A stretch of 64,000 bases of DNA from VRUE01 sp963822295 (GTDB lineage: Bacteria; Actinomycetota; Thermoleophilia; Solirubrobacterales; 70-9): positions 2,170,001 to 2,234,000 of the forward strand of contig CAWGHD010000002.1 in NCBI GenBank assembly GCA_963822295.1. The letters run 5' to 3'. Of this stretch, positions 25,936-34,903 are shown piece after piece (the first letter of the stretch is position 1; each line of letters starts with the position of its first letter). The notes under the pieces are model-generated. The model ran no database searches. It was not told where the DNA came from and worked only from the letters and a program-made list of their open reading frames with translations. The position numbers and the translations under genes were made by a program.

Positions 25936-26619
25936 GCGGCCCCTCCGCCGAGCTCGATCCCGGCGCCGCGCGCGGCGCTCGAGACGGTCCTCGCCCTGCT
26001 CGCCGAGGAGCGTGCCTCGGTCAGCTCGGTCACCGACCGCGACCAGGCCTGGAAGGTCCACGTGCACGACAGCCTCACCGGGCTCGAGGTCGAGTCTCTG
26101 CGGACAGCCCGGCGGATCGCCGATGTCGGCTCTGGAGCTGGGTTCCCGGGCCTCGTCCTCGCGGTCGCCCTGCCCACCGCGCGGGTCGACCTGATCGAGT
26201 CGGTGGGCCGCAAGTGCGAGTTCATGCGCAGGGCGGCCGGCGAGGCCGGCATCGCCAACGCCGTGCCCGTCAACGCGCGCTCCGAGGAGCTCGCGGCCGG
26301 CGAGGGCCGCGAGGCCTACGATGCGGTCACGGCCCGCGCGGTCGGCCGGCTCTCGACCCTGGCGGAGCTCGCCTCGCCGCTGCTGCGCGACGGCGGCGTG
26401 CTCGTCGCCTGGAAGGGCAGGCGCGACCCCGAGGAGGAGGCGGAGCTGGAGCGCGCCGCGGCCGCTCTCGCGATGGAGCCGGAGCGAATCCTCGCCGTCG
26501 GCCCCTATCGCGGGCAGCCGCCACCGCCACCTCCACGTGCTGCGCAAGAGCGGCGCGACTCCCGCCGACCTCCCCCGCCGCCCCGGCATGGCGAAGAAGC
26601 GACCCGCGGGGCGAGCTAG
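25932..26619 (+). CDS. rsmG: 16S rRNA (guanine527-N7)-methyltransferase RsmG (frameshifted)
   Basis: SAM-dependent methyltransferase of 16S rRNA. The central frame shows HVHDSLTGLEVE, the SAM motif IADVGSGAGFPGLVLAVA, RVDLIESVGRKCEFMR and DAVTARAVGRLSTL. An insertion near 25968, one near 26520 and two in the G-run near 26610 must be removed to join the start (GTG 25932) to the basic tail (PRRPGMAKKRP) and the stop at 26617-26619, giving 228 codons. The tail repair is the least certain part. Confidence 0.87.
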
Positions 26620-26629
26620 TCTCAGGCCG

Positions 26630-27389
26630 ATGGGTGTCGTCTACGCGATCGCGAACCAGAAGGGCGGAGTCGGCAAGACGACGACCGCGGTCAACCTCGC
26701 CGCCTGCGTCGCCGCCGGCGGCTCCCAGACCCTGCTGGTCGACCTCGACCCACAGTGCAACGCGACGGTCGCCCTCGGCGGCGACCGCGACATGCAGCCC
26801 TCTTCGTATGACTGCCTCACCGGCGACGTCTCGGTCGCCGAGGCGGCCCGCCCGGCCGGGCCCGACAACCTCTGGCTGGTGCCGGCCAGCCGCGACCTCG
26901 CCGGCGCCTCGGTCGAGCTGCCCCGGATCGAGGGCTCGGAGACGCGCCTGCGCGACCGGCTCGGCCCGGTCCGCGAGCGCTTCGCGGTCACCGTCCTCGA
27001 CTGCCCGCCGTCGCTCGGCCCGGTCAGCGTCAACGCGCTGGTCGCCGCCGACCGCGTCGATCGTCCCGGTCCAGGCCGAGTACCTGGCGCTCGAGGGCCT
27101 GGTCCAGTTCCTCGACACGCTGGCGATGATCCGCCGCGAGCTGAACCCCACGCTCGACGTGTCCGGGCTGCTGATCACGATGCACGACGAGCGCACCCGC
27201 CTCGCCCAGGACGTCGAGCGCGAGCTGCGCGAGCACTTCCCCGAGATGGTCTTCGAGACGGTCATACCGCGCAGCGTCCGCGTCGCCGAGGCGCCGAGCT
27301 ATGGTCTCCCCGTGACCGAGCACGCTCCCTCCTCCCGCGCCTCCTCCGCCTACCGCGCGCTGGCCGAGGAGCTCGTCTCCCGTGGCTAG
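26630..27389 (+). CDS. parA: Chromosome partitioning ATPase ParA (one frameshift)
   Basis: Walker-type ATPase that drives origin segregation with ParB. The deviant Walker A KGGVGKTTTAVNLA begins near residue 11, LLVDLDPQCNATVALG is the A' motif and VLDCPPSLGPVSVNAL the Walker B region. After an extra G at about 27060 the frame resumes with IVPVQAEYLALEGL and continues to VIPRSVRVAEAPS. Removing that base gives 253 codons. The start is ATG 26630; parB follows 20 bases after the stop. Confidence 0.94.
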
Positions 27390-27409
27390 CGCCGATGCCG
27401 GGACGGGCG

Positions 27410-28279
27410 ATGGCCGCTAAGCGAGCGGGGATGGGCCGCGGCCTGGCGGCGATCCTGCCGGAGGCGGACCAGAGCGCCGCCGGCGAGCTGCGCGAGCTGC
27501 CCGTCGGCCTGGTCAAGCCGAACCCGAACCAGCCCCGCACCCAGTTCGACCAGGAGGCGCTCGACGCCCTCGCGGCCTCGATCGAGAGCAGCGGCGTCGT
27601 CCAGCCGCTGCTGGTCCGCCCCCTCCACGACGGCAGCTACGAGCTGGTCGCCGGCGAGCGCCGCTGGCGCGCCGCCCAGCAGGCGGGGCTCGACAAGGTC
27701 CCCGCCGTGGTCCGCGACTCCGAGCAGACCGAGCGCCTGCAGGTCGCGCTGATCGAGAACATGGTCCGCGAGGACCTCAACCCGGTCGAGGAGGCGCGGG
27801 CCTGCGCGGCGCTGATCGAGGAGCTCGACGTCTCCAAGGAGGAGCTCGCCCGGCGCGTCGGCCGCAGCCGCCCGGCGGTCTCGAACCTGATCCGCCTCCT
27901 CGACCTGCCCGACGAGGTGCTCGAGCTGCTCGAGTCCGGCGAGCTCAGCGAGGGTCACGGCAAGGCGCTCCTCGCCGCCCGCGGGAACGACGTGCGCCGC
28001 CGCCTCGCCCGCGACGCTGCGCGCCACGGCTGGTCGGTCCGCGAGACCGAGAACAGGGCTAAGCTGGCCAGCCAGCCAAAGGGCGCGAAGAGCACCCCGG
28101 CGATCGATCCGGAGGAGGCGGCCGCGCTGCGCGAGGCCGCCGACCGCTTCGAGGCCGCCCTCGGCCACGAGGTGAGGGTGCGTCCGCGCAAGGGGGAGGA
28201 GGTCGCGGTGGAGATCCGCTTCGACGACCTCGACCAGGCCGTCGAGCTGGCCCGCAAGCTCGGCCGCCGCCGCGCCTGA
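27410..28279 (+). CDS. parB: Chromosome partitioning protein ParB
   Basis: CTPase/DNA-binding protein that loads at parS. It starts MAAKRAGMGRGLAAILPEAD. The N-terminal CTP-binding motif is SYELVAGERRWRAAQ with LIENMVREDLNPVEEA. A helix-turn-helix (VSKEELARRVGRSRPAVSNL) recognises parS, and a C-terminal dimerisation domain follows. The frame is clean. ATG 27410 is preferred for its GGGACGGG upstream; ATG 27395 and 27431 are in-frame alternatives. A candidate parS lies at 24301. Confidence 0.95.
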   Translation: MAAKRAGMGRGLAAILPEADQSAAGELRELPVGLVKPNPNQPRTQFDQEALDALAASIESSGVVQPLLVRPLHDGSYELVAGERRWRAAQQAGLDKVPAVVRDSEQTERLQVALIENMVREDLNPVEEARACAALIEELDVSKEELARRVGRSRPAVSNLIRLLDLPDEVLELLESGELSEGHGKALLAARGNDVRRRLARDAARHGWSVRETENRAKLASQPKGAKSTPAIDPEEAAALREAADRFEAALGHEVRVRPRKGEEVAVEIRFDDLDQAVELARKLGRRRA

Positions 28280-28326
28280 GCCCACGGTTGGAACCCCCAT
28301 CCGGTCGGTATCATCGCCCGGGCTTC

Positions 28327-28400
<74 letters not shown>

Positions 28401-28410
28401 CTTGCAGCAG

Positions 28411-28890
28411 ATGCAGATCTACGGCGTCAGCTTCGACATGGTCGGCAAGCAGCCGATCGTGCTGTTGAAGACCGTCGACGGAAACAAGTTCCTGCCGATC
28501 TGGATCGGCCATCCGGAGGCGGCGGCGATCCTGATGAAGCTGCAGGGTGCCTCGACGCCGCGGCCGATGACCCACGATCTTCTCTCCGACGTGCTCGAGC
28601 AGCTCGACGCCAAATGCGAGCGGGTCTCCGTCACCGAGCTGCGCGACAACACCTTCTACGCTTCGATCACGGTCTCCGTCAACGGCACCGAGATGGAGAT
28701 CGACTCACGCCCCTCCGACGCCCTCGCCCTCGCGGTCCGCGTCTCCGCTCCGATCTTCGCCGCCGAGGAGGTGATCGAGGAGTCGGCGATCGAGTTCGAG
28801 CACGAGGTCGAGGACACCGAGGAGGTCGTCGACAAATTCAAAGAGTTCCTCGACGAGGTCACCCCGGACGACTTCGCCCAGGAGCAGTAG
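28411..28890 (+). CDS. BFN-domain (DUF151, bifunctional nuclease family) protein
   Basis: Protein of 159 residues beginning MQIYGVSFDMVGKQPIVLL, with LPIWIGHPEAAAILMKLQG and IDSRPSDALALAVR, the two conserved blocks of the DUF151/BFN family. Plant members have been reported to cleave RNA and DNA; the bacterial role is poorly defined. The C-terminus is acidic. ATG 28411 fits the family start; a TTG at 28402 is possible. It begins ten bases after tRNA-Ile and ends 11 bases before the convergent ligase. Confidence 0.88.
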   Translation: MQIYGVSFDMVGKQPIVLLKTVDGNKFLPIWIGHPEAAAILMKLQGASTPRPMTHDLLSDVLEQLDAKCERVSVTELRDNTFYASITVSVNGTEMEIDSRPSDALALAVRVSAPIFAAEEVIEESAIEFEHEVEDTEEVVDKFKEFLDEVTPDDFAQEQ

Positions 28891-28901
28891 CCGGCTTCGT
28901 C

Positions 28902-29845
28902 TCAGGCGGCAGCGGCGCCCGAGGGCGCCAGCGCCAGCTCCAGGATCCGCTCGACCAGGTCCTCGAAGCCGATCCCGGCCGCCTCGGCGGCCTGGGGGAG
29001 GAGGCTGGTGTCGGTGAGGCCGGGGATCGCGTTGACCTCCAGCACCTGCGGCCCGTCCTCGTCGAGGATCAGGTCGACCCGCGCGAAGCCGGCGCAGCCG
29101 AGCGCCTCGTAGGCGCCGAGGGCGGCGTCGGTGACCGCGACCCGCTCCTCCTCGCCGAGCTCGGCGGGACAGACGAACGCGGTGCGTCCGATCTCGTAGC
29201 GCGCCTCGAAGTCGTAGCGGTCGCCGCCGGTCGGGATCGCCTCGACGATCGGCAGCGGCTCCTCGCCGAGCACGCTGACGGCGAGCTCGCGCCCGTCGAC
29301 GAAGCGCTCGAGCAGGACCCGGTCGTCGTAGCTGAAGGCGGAGACCAGGGCTTCGGGGAGCTCGGCTTCGGAGGCGGCGAACCTGACCCCGAGCGACGAG
29401 CCGCCGCGGCTCGGCTTGACGACGCAGGGGAACCCGAGCCGCTCCTCGAGGCCGCCGAGCGCCTCGCCGGCGCCGAGCTCGCGGAAGGCGGTCTGGTTGA
29501 AGGCGAACCAGGGCGGAGTCGGCACCCCCGCCGCCCTCAGGTCCGTGCTTGGCGAGCGCCTTGTCGGTGCAGCGGGCGCAGGCCGCGACGCCGGGGCCGG
29601 TGAAGGGGATGCCGAGGATCTCGAGCAGCTCCTGCGCGGTGCCGTCCTCGCCGCCGCGCCCGTGCAGCGCGACGAAGGCGACCTCGGGGCTCTCGGCGAG
29701 CAGCCGCTCGACCAGGTCGGCGCCGACGTCGAGCGCCACCACCTCGTGGCCGAGCCGGTCGAGGGCGTCCTCGACCCGCGCCCCCGAGCGCAGCGAGACG
29801 CTCGCGCTCCAGCGACTGGCCGCCCTTGAGGACAGCGACCTTCAT
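28902..29845 (-). CDS. Second D-alanine--D-alanine ligase-like ATP-grasp protein (two frameshifts)
   Basis: Ddl family, about 313 residues once repaired. It reads MKVAVLKGGQSLER-SVSLRSGARVEDALD, then FVALHGRGGEDGTAQELLEI, VVKPSRGGSSLGVRFA and VLEVNAIPGLTDTSLLPQAA. Single-base insertions at about 29805 and 29544 break the frame; their removal gives 314 codons. The ATG (29845) overlaps the stop of the aminotransferase (ATGA). It differs clearly from the ddl at 2825, for example GGSSLGV instead of GSSVGI. It may be a duplicate Ddl or a ligase joining other residues; I cannot tell. Confidence 0.85.
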
Positions 29846-31213
29846 CCCTCGCCCTCGGCGGCCTTGCGGAAGGGCAGGACGTTCTCCGACCCCGGCTCGT
29901 CCCTGGCCGGCGGCTCGGCGAGCTGCTCGCCGGTCAGGTTCCCGTACAGCTCCACCTGCTCGGCGATCACGTTGCCGATCCGGCGGATGCCCTCGCGGAT
30001 CTCCTCCTCGCCGACCCCGGAGAAGTTGAGCCGCATCGAGCTGCCCCCGCGACCGTCGACGTAGGCCGCCTGGCCGGGGACGAAGGCGACGTCGTCGCGC
30101 AGCGCCCTGGCGAGCAGGTCGCCGGTGTCGATGAACTCCGGCAGCGTCGCCCAGATGAAGAGGCCGCCCTCGGGCTCGGTCCAGGTCGCCTGCGGCGGGA
30201 AGTGCTCGCGCAGCGCCGCGACCATCACGTCGCGCCGCCGCCGGTAGAGCTCCGCGAGGCTGCCGACGTACTCGCGCCAGCGGCCTTCGGCGAAGTACTC
30301 GCGCACGAAGTACTGGGTCAGGGTCGAGGTGCAGAGGTCGGCGGCCTGCTTGCCGAGCACGATCTTCTCCATCACCGGCGGCGGGGCGACCGCCCAGCCG
30401 AGGCGGATGCCCGGCGAGAGGATCTTGGAGAAGGTGCCGATGTAGATCACGAAGTCGCCGCCGTCGAGCTGGTAGAGCGGCGGCAGCTGCTCGCCGCCGT
30501 AGCGCAGCAGCCCGTAGGGGTTGTCCTCGATCACGAGCATCTCGCGGGCCTTGGCGAGCTCGACCAGCCGCCGGCGCCGCTCGAGCGACATCGTCACGCC
30601 GGCGGGGTTCTGGAAGGTCGGCACCGAGTAGACGAATTTGGGCCGGCGCCCCTCGGAGCGCAGCGTCGCGAGCACCGCCTCCAGGTCGTCGATCCGCATC
30701 CCGTCCTCGTCGACCTCGATCTGGACGACCTCGGCCTGGTAGCTGCAGAAGACCGGCACCGCCCCGGGATAGGTGGGCGCCTCGCAGATCACGACGTCGC
30801 CGGGATCGACCAGCGTCTTGCAGACGAGGTCGATCGCCTGCTGCCCGCCGGTGGTGACGATCACGTCCTCGGGGTCGGGCAGCATCCCCTCGGCGGCCAT
30901 CACCTCGAGGATGCAGTCCTCGGTCTCCTCGAAGCCCTCGGTCGGCCCGTACTGCAGCGCCTCCGCCGCCGACTCCTGGGCGATCCGGGTCATCTGCGCC
31001 GCGAAGCTCTTGGGCGGGAAGGTCGAGGTGTCGGGCAGGCCGCCGGCGAGCGAGATCACCTCGGGGCGCGCGGTGATCGCCATCAGGTCGCGCATCGCCG
31101 AGGAGCGCATCACCCCGGTCCGCTCGGCGAAGAGCCCGGCGTAGCGCTCGAGGTCGCGCGTCGCTGGTGTGGGCGCGACGGCGGTGCGGCGGCAGCGGAG
31201 GCAGATCGGTCAT
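29842..31213 (-). CDS. PLP-dependent fold-type I aminotransferase (one frameshift)
   Basis: Resembles the 2-aminoadipate/aromatic class (LysN/ARO8-like, also the C-terminal domain of MocR regulators). Motifs: SLAGGLPDTSTFP, EALQYGPTEGFEE, IVTTGGQQAIDLVCK, YSVPTFQNPAGVTMS, IEDNPYGLLRY and the PLP-lysine segment GTFSKILSPGIRLGW. An insertion near 31160 separates the start MTDLPPLPPHRRRAHTSD from RDLERYAGLFAERTGVMRSS; removal gives 457 codons. There is no helix-turn-helix, so it is an enzyme and not a MocR regulator. The substrate is unknown. Coupled translation with the second Ddl-like gene suggests a joint role. Confidence 0.85.
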
Positions 31214-31270
31214 CGGCCCAGAAGTGTGCCGGATCGACGCGGAGTCTCCCGGGAGGCTAGGTTTTCGCAC

Positions 31271-31674
31271 ATGGACTTTCTCACCGAGATGGGCATCGGC
31301 ATCGCGATCGGCATGCTCGCCGGGACGACCGGGACTGCACGGCTCGGCGCGCGGGCGCATGACCCTGCTCGCCGCGGTGATCGCGCTGATCGCCGGGTTC
31401 CTGCTCGAGGGACCGCTCGGCGCGCTGCTCGCGATCGCCGGCGCCGTCGTCGCCTGCCTCGTGATCAGCGACCTGATCAGCGCCGCCGGACGGCGCGAAG
31501 GCAGCTCGGCGGGGCCTCGGCTTCCTCGTCGGCCTCGCCGCGCTGATCGTGATCGCGATCGCGATCTTCGTCCCGGTCCTGATCCTGCTCGTGCTCGCCG
31601 GGCTCGCCTGGCTCGGCATCTCCCGCCACCGTCGCGCCCAGCACAAACACGCCGGCCTGCGGGTCCTGCGCTAG
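31271..31674 (+). CDS. Small multi-helix membrane protein (two frameshifts)
   Basis: Once repaired (insertions near 31352 and 31512) it has about 133 residues with three or four hydrophobic helices: MGIGIAIGMLAG, LLAAVIALIAGFLLEGPLGA, LLAIAGAVVACLVISDLI, and LVGLAALIVIAIAIFVPVLI. It ends with a basic RHRRAQHKHAGLR tail. I do not recognise the family. It is divergent from the aminotransferase, with 57 bases between the starts. The 402-base repaired length is a multiple of three. Confidence 0.6.
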
Positions 31675-31709
31675 CCCGGCCGCGGCGGTCCAGCGATCAT
31701 TCGCCGGGC

Positions 31710-33224
31710 GTGCCCGCGAAGAAGCTAGTCCTCACCTACGTCGACTCCCTGCGCACCGACATGCTCGAACGGGCGGTCGAGGAGGGTCGGGCGCCGACCT
31801 TCGGCGCCCTGATCGAGCGCGGCGTGCTGATCGCGGACTGCGTCTCCAGCTTCCCCTCGGTGACGCCGGTCGCCTGCGCGGAGATGGTCACCGGGGTCGG
31901 CGCCGATCGGCACTGGATCAGCGGCATGAACTGGTACCACCGGCTCGAGCGGCGCTACGTCGAGTACGGCTCCTCGCTCGAGGCGACCCGTTCGTTCGGC
32001 GTCTTCCGCGCCCTCTACGACCTCGTCTACAACATGAACCTCTCCCACCTGAGCCCGGAGGTCGAGACCGTGTTCGAGAGTCTCGACGACGCCGGCGCCC
32101 GCACCGCCTGCACCCCGTTCCTGATCTACCGCGGCCGCCACCGCCACCAGGTCTCGCTCGACGGCCTGCTGCGCCGCGCGGTCGACGCGACGAAACTCAA
32201 GTTCCAGCACCACACCTGGGGACCGAAGGAGCTCTTCTACGGCGACCTCTACGCGAGCCGCGCCGTCCCCTGCAAATCGACCTCGATCCCCGGCGCCCGC
32301 GACCCCTACTCGGCCTGCTGCGCGGCGGAGATGGTCCGCGAGGACGCCTTCGACTTCCTGCTCTTCTCGCTCGCCGACAACGACAACTACTCCCACCGGC
32401 ATGGCCCCGAGGCCAGCGTCGAGTCGATCTCGAGGGCCGACCACTGCTTCGGCACCGTGGTCGAGGCGGCCGGAGGGCTCGACGACTTCCTCGCCGGGCA
32501 CGCCCTGATCCTGGTCGCCGACCACGCGCAGACGGACGTCGAGCGCGGTCTGCCGCTCGCCGAGCTGCTCGGCAGGGACTGGTCCGTGCTGGCGCCGTCC
32601 GATGACCTGGCCGAGCCGGCCCAGCTCGCGGTCAGCCCGACCGGCCGTGCCGCCCACGTCTACCTGCTCCCGGGCGCCAGCAAGCGGGCCGACCACGGCG
32701 AGGTCCGCCGCCGCCTCACGCAGATCGAAGGGATCGACCTGGTCTGCTGGCTCGAGCGCCCCGACGGCTCGGCGCTGAGGAGGCGCGACGTCGGGCTGCC
32801 CGCCGAGCCCGCGGTCGCGGTCGTGGAGCGGGGGGGACGGGAGCTCCGCTTCCGCCCCGGCGCCGGGGTCACCGACCTGCGCGGAGAGGAATGGGAGGTC
32901 GACGGCGAGCTCGCGGTGCTCGAGGCGGTCGTCGAGAACGGCCGGCTGCGCAGCGAGGAGTACCCGGACCCGCTCGCCCGGGTCTTCTCCGCGCTGACCG
33001 CCCCGCACGCCGGCGACCTCGTCGTCTCGCTCTCGCCCGGCTACGAGGTGGTCGACTGGGGCGGGGTGACGCACGCCGGCGGCGGCAGCCACGGCGCGCT
33101 CCATCGCGGCGACTCGCTCGGCCCGCTGCTCTTCGTCGGCTGCGGCCCGGACTCCGCGGAGGAGCGCGAGCAGTGGACGCTGCGCGACGTCGCGCCCGCG
33201 GTGCTGGAGCACTTCGGGCTATGA
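31710..33224 (+). CDS. Alkaline-phosphatase-superfamily phosphodiesterase (nucleotide pyrophosphatase type)
   Basis: Protein of 504 residues without signal peptide, beginning VPAKKLVLTYVDSLRTDML. It shows the metal and nucleophile pattern of type I phosphodiesterases: TYVDSLRTD, SSFPSVTPVACAEMVTG (nucleophile Thr), ADNDNYSHRHG, LVADHAQTD and, near the end, THAGGGSHGALHRGDS. Likely substrates are phosphodiesters such as nucleotides or polyprenyl-linked sugars, but none is shown. GTG at 31710 is the start. The stop overlaps the next ATG (ATGA), so it is coupled to the membrane glycosyltransferase-like gene. Confidence 0.8.
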   Translation: MPAKKLVLTYVDSLRTDMLERAVEEGRAPTFGALIERGVLIADCVSSFPSVTPVACAEMVTGVGADRHWISGMNWYHRLERRYVEYGSSLEATRSFGVFRALYDLVYNMNLSHLSPEVETVFESLDDAGARTACTPFLIYRGRHRHQVSLDGLLRRAVDATKLKFQHHTWGPKELFYGDLYASRAVPCKSTSIPGARDPYSACCAAEMVREDAFDFLLFSLADNDNYSHRHGPEASVESISRADHCFGTVVEAAGGLDDFLAGHALILVADHAQTDVERGLPLAELLGRDWSVLAPSDDLAEPAQLAVSPTGRAAHVYLLPGASKRADHGEVRRRLTQIEGIDLVCWLERPDGSALRRRDVGLPAEPAVAVVERGGRELRFRPGAGVTDLRGEEWEVDGELAVLEAVVENGRLRSEEYPDPLARVFSALTAPHAGDLVVSLSPGYEVVDWGGVTHAGGGSHGALHRGDSLGPLLFVGCGPDSAEEREQWTLRDVAPAVLEHFGL

Positions 33225-34849
33225 GGCCGGGGGGCCGCCTCCTCGTCCTGGCCCTCGCCCTCCTCCTGCTCCTGCCCGCGACGGCCTCCGCGGCCGGCGG
33301 CGAGATCGACGCGCGGCGGGCGACCGCGATCGCCGACCGCGACGAGAAGGTGATCGAGCTGCGCGGCCGGAACCCCGGGATCACCGCAAGCGCGACGGAG
33401 GAGGACGGCAGGTGGGAGGTCTTCTACAGCGACGGCGACGAGCGGGTCGCCCTGGTCGTCGTCGACCCGGTCGGCGGCGAGGTCCGCGAGTCCTGGACCG
33501 GCCACCAGGTCTCCTGGAGGATGGCCCGCGGCTACTCCGGCGCCTTCGGCCACAAGCTCAACGCCCCCTACGTCTTCCTGCCCCTCTGCGCGCTCTTCCT
33601 GCTCGGCCTGCTCGACTGGCGGCCCTGGCGGGTGGCGAACCTCGACCTCCTCGTCCTGCTCGGCTTCGGCGTCTCGCACCTCTTCTTCAACCGGGCGGAG
33701 ATCGGCGTCTCGGTCCCGATCGTCTACCCGCTGCTCCTCTACCTCTTCGGTCGCTGTCTCTGGGTCGGAGTCAAAGGGCGCGGCGAGGGATTGCGCCCGG
33801 TCTGGCCCGCGACCTGGCTGCTGATCGCCGCGCTCTTCCTGATCGGGTTCCGGGTCGGGCTCAACGTCGCCGACTCCGGTGCGATCGACGTCGGCTACGC
33901 GAGCGTCGTCGGCGCCGACCGCATCGCGGACGGGCAACCGATCTACGGGGCCTTCCCCGAGGACGTCTCGCAGGGGGACACATACGGCCCGGTCAACTAC
34001 CTCGCCTACGTCCCCTCCGAGGCGATCTGGCCCTGGTCCGGATCATGGGACGACCTGCCGGCCGCACACGGCGCCGCCGTCCTCTTCGACCTCGCCACCT
34101 TCGCGCTGCTCTTCCTCCTCGGCCGCCGCCTGCGCCCGGGCGCCGACGGTCGCAGGCTCGCCGCGATCCTCGCCTTCGGCTGGGCCGCCTACCCCTACAC
34201 CGCCTACGCCCTCGAGTCGAACTCCAACGACGCCCTCGTCTCCATGCTCCTGGTCGCGACCCTCCTGGCGCTGTCCCGCCCGTTGCTTCGCGGAACCCTG
34301 GCTGCCCTCGCGGTCCTTACGAAGTTCGCTCCCGCCCTCTTGGTTCCGATGCTTGCCACCTACTCACCTCCCGCGGGTGGCGCGGATGTGGAGGGGCCGA
34401 GAACGGACGCGGAGCGCCCGCCCGCAGGCCCCTCCACATCCGTGTCAGGACCCGCGGTCGTGAGATTCGTCCTGGCATTCATCGGAGTCTCGATCGCCGT
34501 GATGGCATGGCCGGCGATCGACCCGGGGCTCTCAACGTTCTACGAGCGCACGATCTCCTACCAGGCGGAGCGCGACTCCCCGTTCAGCATCTGGGGGCAG
34601 GTCGAGGGGCTGGAGCCACTTCGCCTCCTGATCCTGCTCGCCGTCGGCGTTCTCTCCATCGTCTTCGCCTTCTGGCCCAAGAAGAAGACCCTGACCCAGG
34701 TCGCCGCCCTCGGCGCCGCCCTCCTGATCGGCCTCCAGCTGACCGCCCAGCACTGGTTCTACCTCTACATCGTTTGGTTCTATCCGCTGCTGTTGGTGGC
34801 CCTGGCGCACCGAGACCGGGCTGATTGTGCACCCGAATCGGACAGTTAA
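33221..34849 (+). CDS. Secreted-head polytopic membrane protein, GT87-like mannosyltransferase family
   Basis: Protein of 542 residues. A signal-type helix (about 5-24) and an outer domain of about 80 residues with a PepSY-like feel (DERVALVVVDPVGGEVRESW) precede roughly ten transmembrane helices. Sequences such as DGQPIYGAFPEDVSQGDTYG and TKFAPALLVPML are typical of GT-C/GT87 glycosyltransferases that use polyprenyl-phosphate sugars outside the membrane. A charged loop (about 385-410) breaks the helices. It is translationally coupled to the upstream phosphodiesterase, suggesting one envelope-glycan function. Confidence 0.7.
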   Translation: MRPGGRLLVLALALLLLLPATASAAGGEIDARRATAIADRDEKVIELRGRNPGITASATEEDGRWEVFYSDGDERVALVVVDPVGGEVRESWTGHQVSWRMARGYSGAFGHKLNAPYVFLPLCALFLLGLLDWRPWRVANLDLLVLLGFGVSHLFFNRAEIGVSVPIVYPLLLYLFGRCLWVGVKGRGEGLRPVWPATWLLIAALFLIGFRVGLNVADSGAIDVGYASVVGADRIADGQPIYGAFPEDVSQGDTYGPVNYLAYVPSEAIWPWSGSWDDLPAAHGAAVLFDLATFALLFLLGRRLRPGADGRRLAAILAFGWAAYPYTAYALESNSNDALVSMLLVATLLALSRPLLRGTLAALAVLTKFAPALLVPMLATYSPPAGGADVEGPRTDAERPPAGPSTSVSGPAVVRFVLAFIGVSIAVMAWPAIDPGLSTFYERTISYQAERDSPFSIWGQVEGLEPLRLLILLAVGVLSIVFAFWPKKKTLTQVAALGAALLIGLQLTAQHWFYLYIVWFYPLLLVALAHRDRADCAPESDS

Positions 34850-34866
34850 GAGGACATTTTAGGGGG

Positions 34867-34898
34867 TTGAAATCCACCTTTCCCCTCTATACTAGGGG
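34867..34898 (+). promoter_or_regulatory. Promoter with overlapping inverted repeat, upstream of fic
   Basis: TTGAAA (34867-34872) and TATACT (34888-34893) are 15 bases apart, a short but plausible sigma70-type promoter. CCCCT (34882-34886) and AGGGG (34894-34898) form an inverted repeat around the -10 box. AGGGG also serves as a good Shine-Dalgarno five bases before the GTG at 34904. A repressor on this repeat would block transcription. Confidence 0.5.
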
Positions 34899-34903
34899 TA
34901 GCG

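Noticed and set aside
25437..28279. Apparent giant fusions of jag/rsmG/parA and of rsmG/parA/parB
   Set aside because: They arise because inserted bases remove stops between frames. Each part matches a normal stand-alone gene with its own start, and the repaired genes overlap or abut in the usual way.
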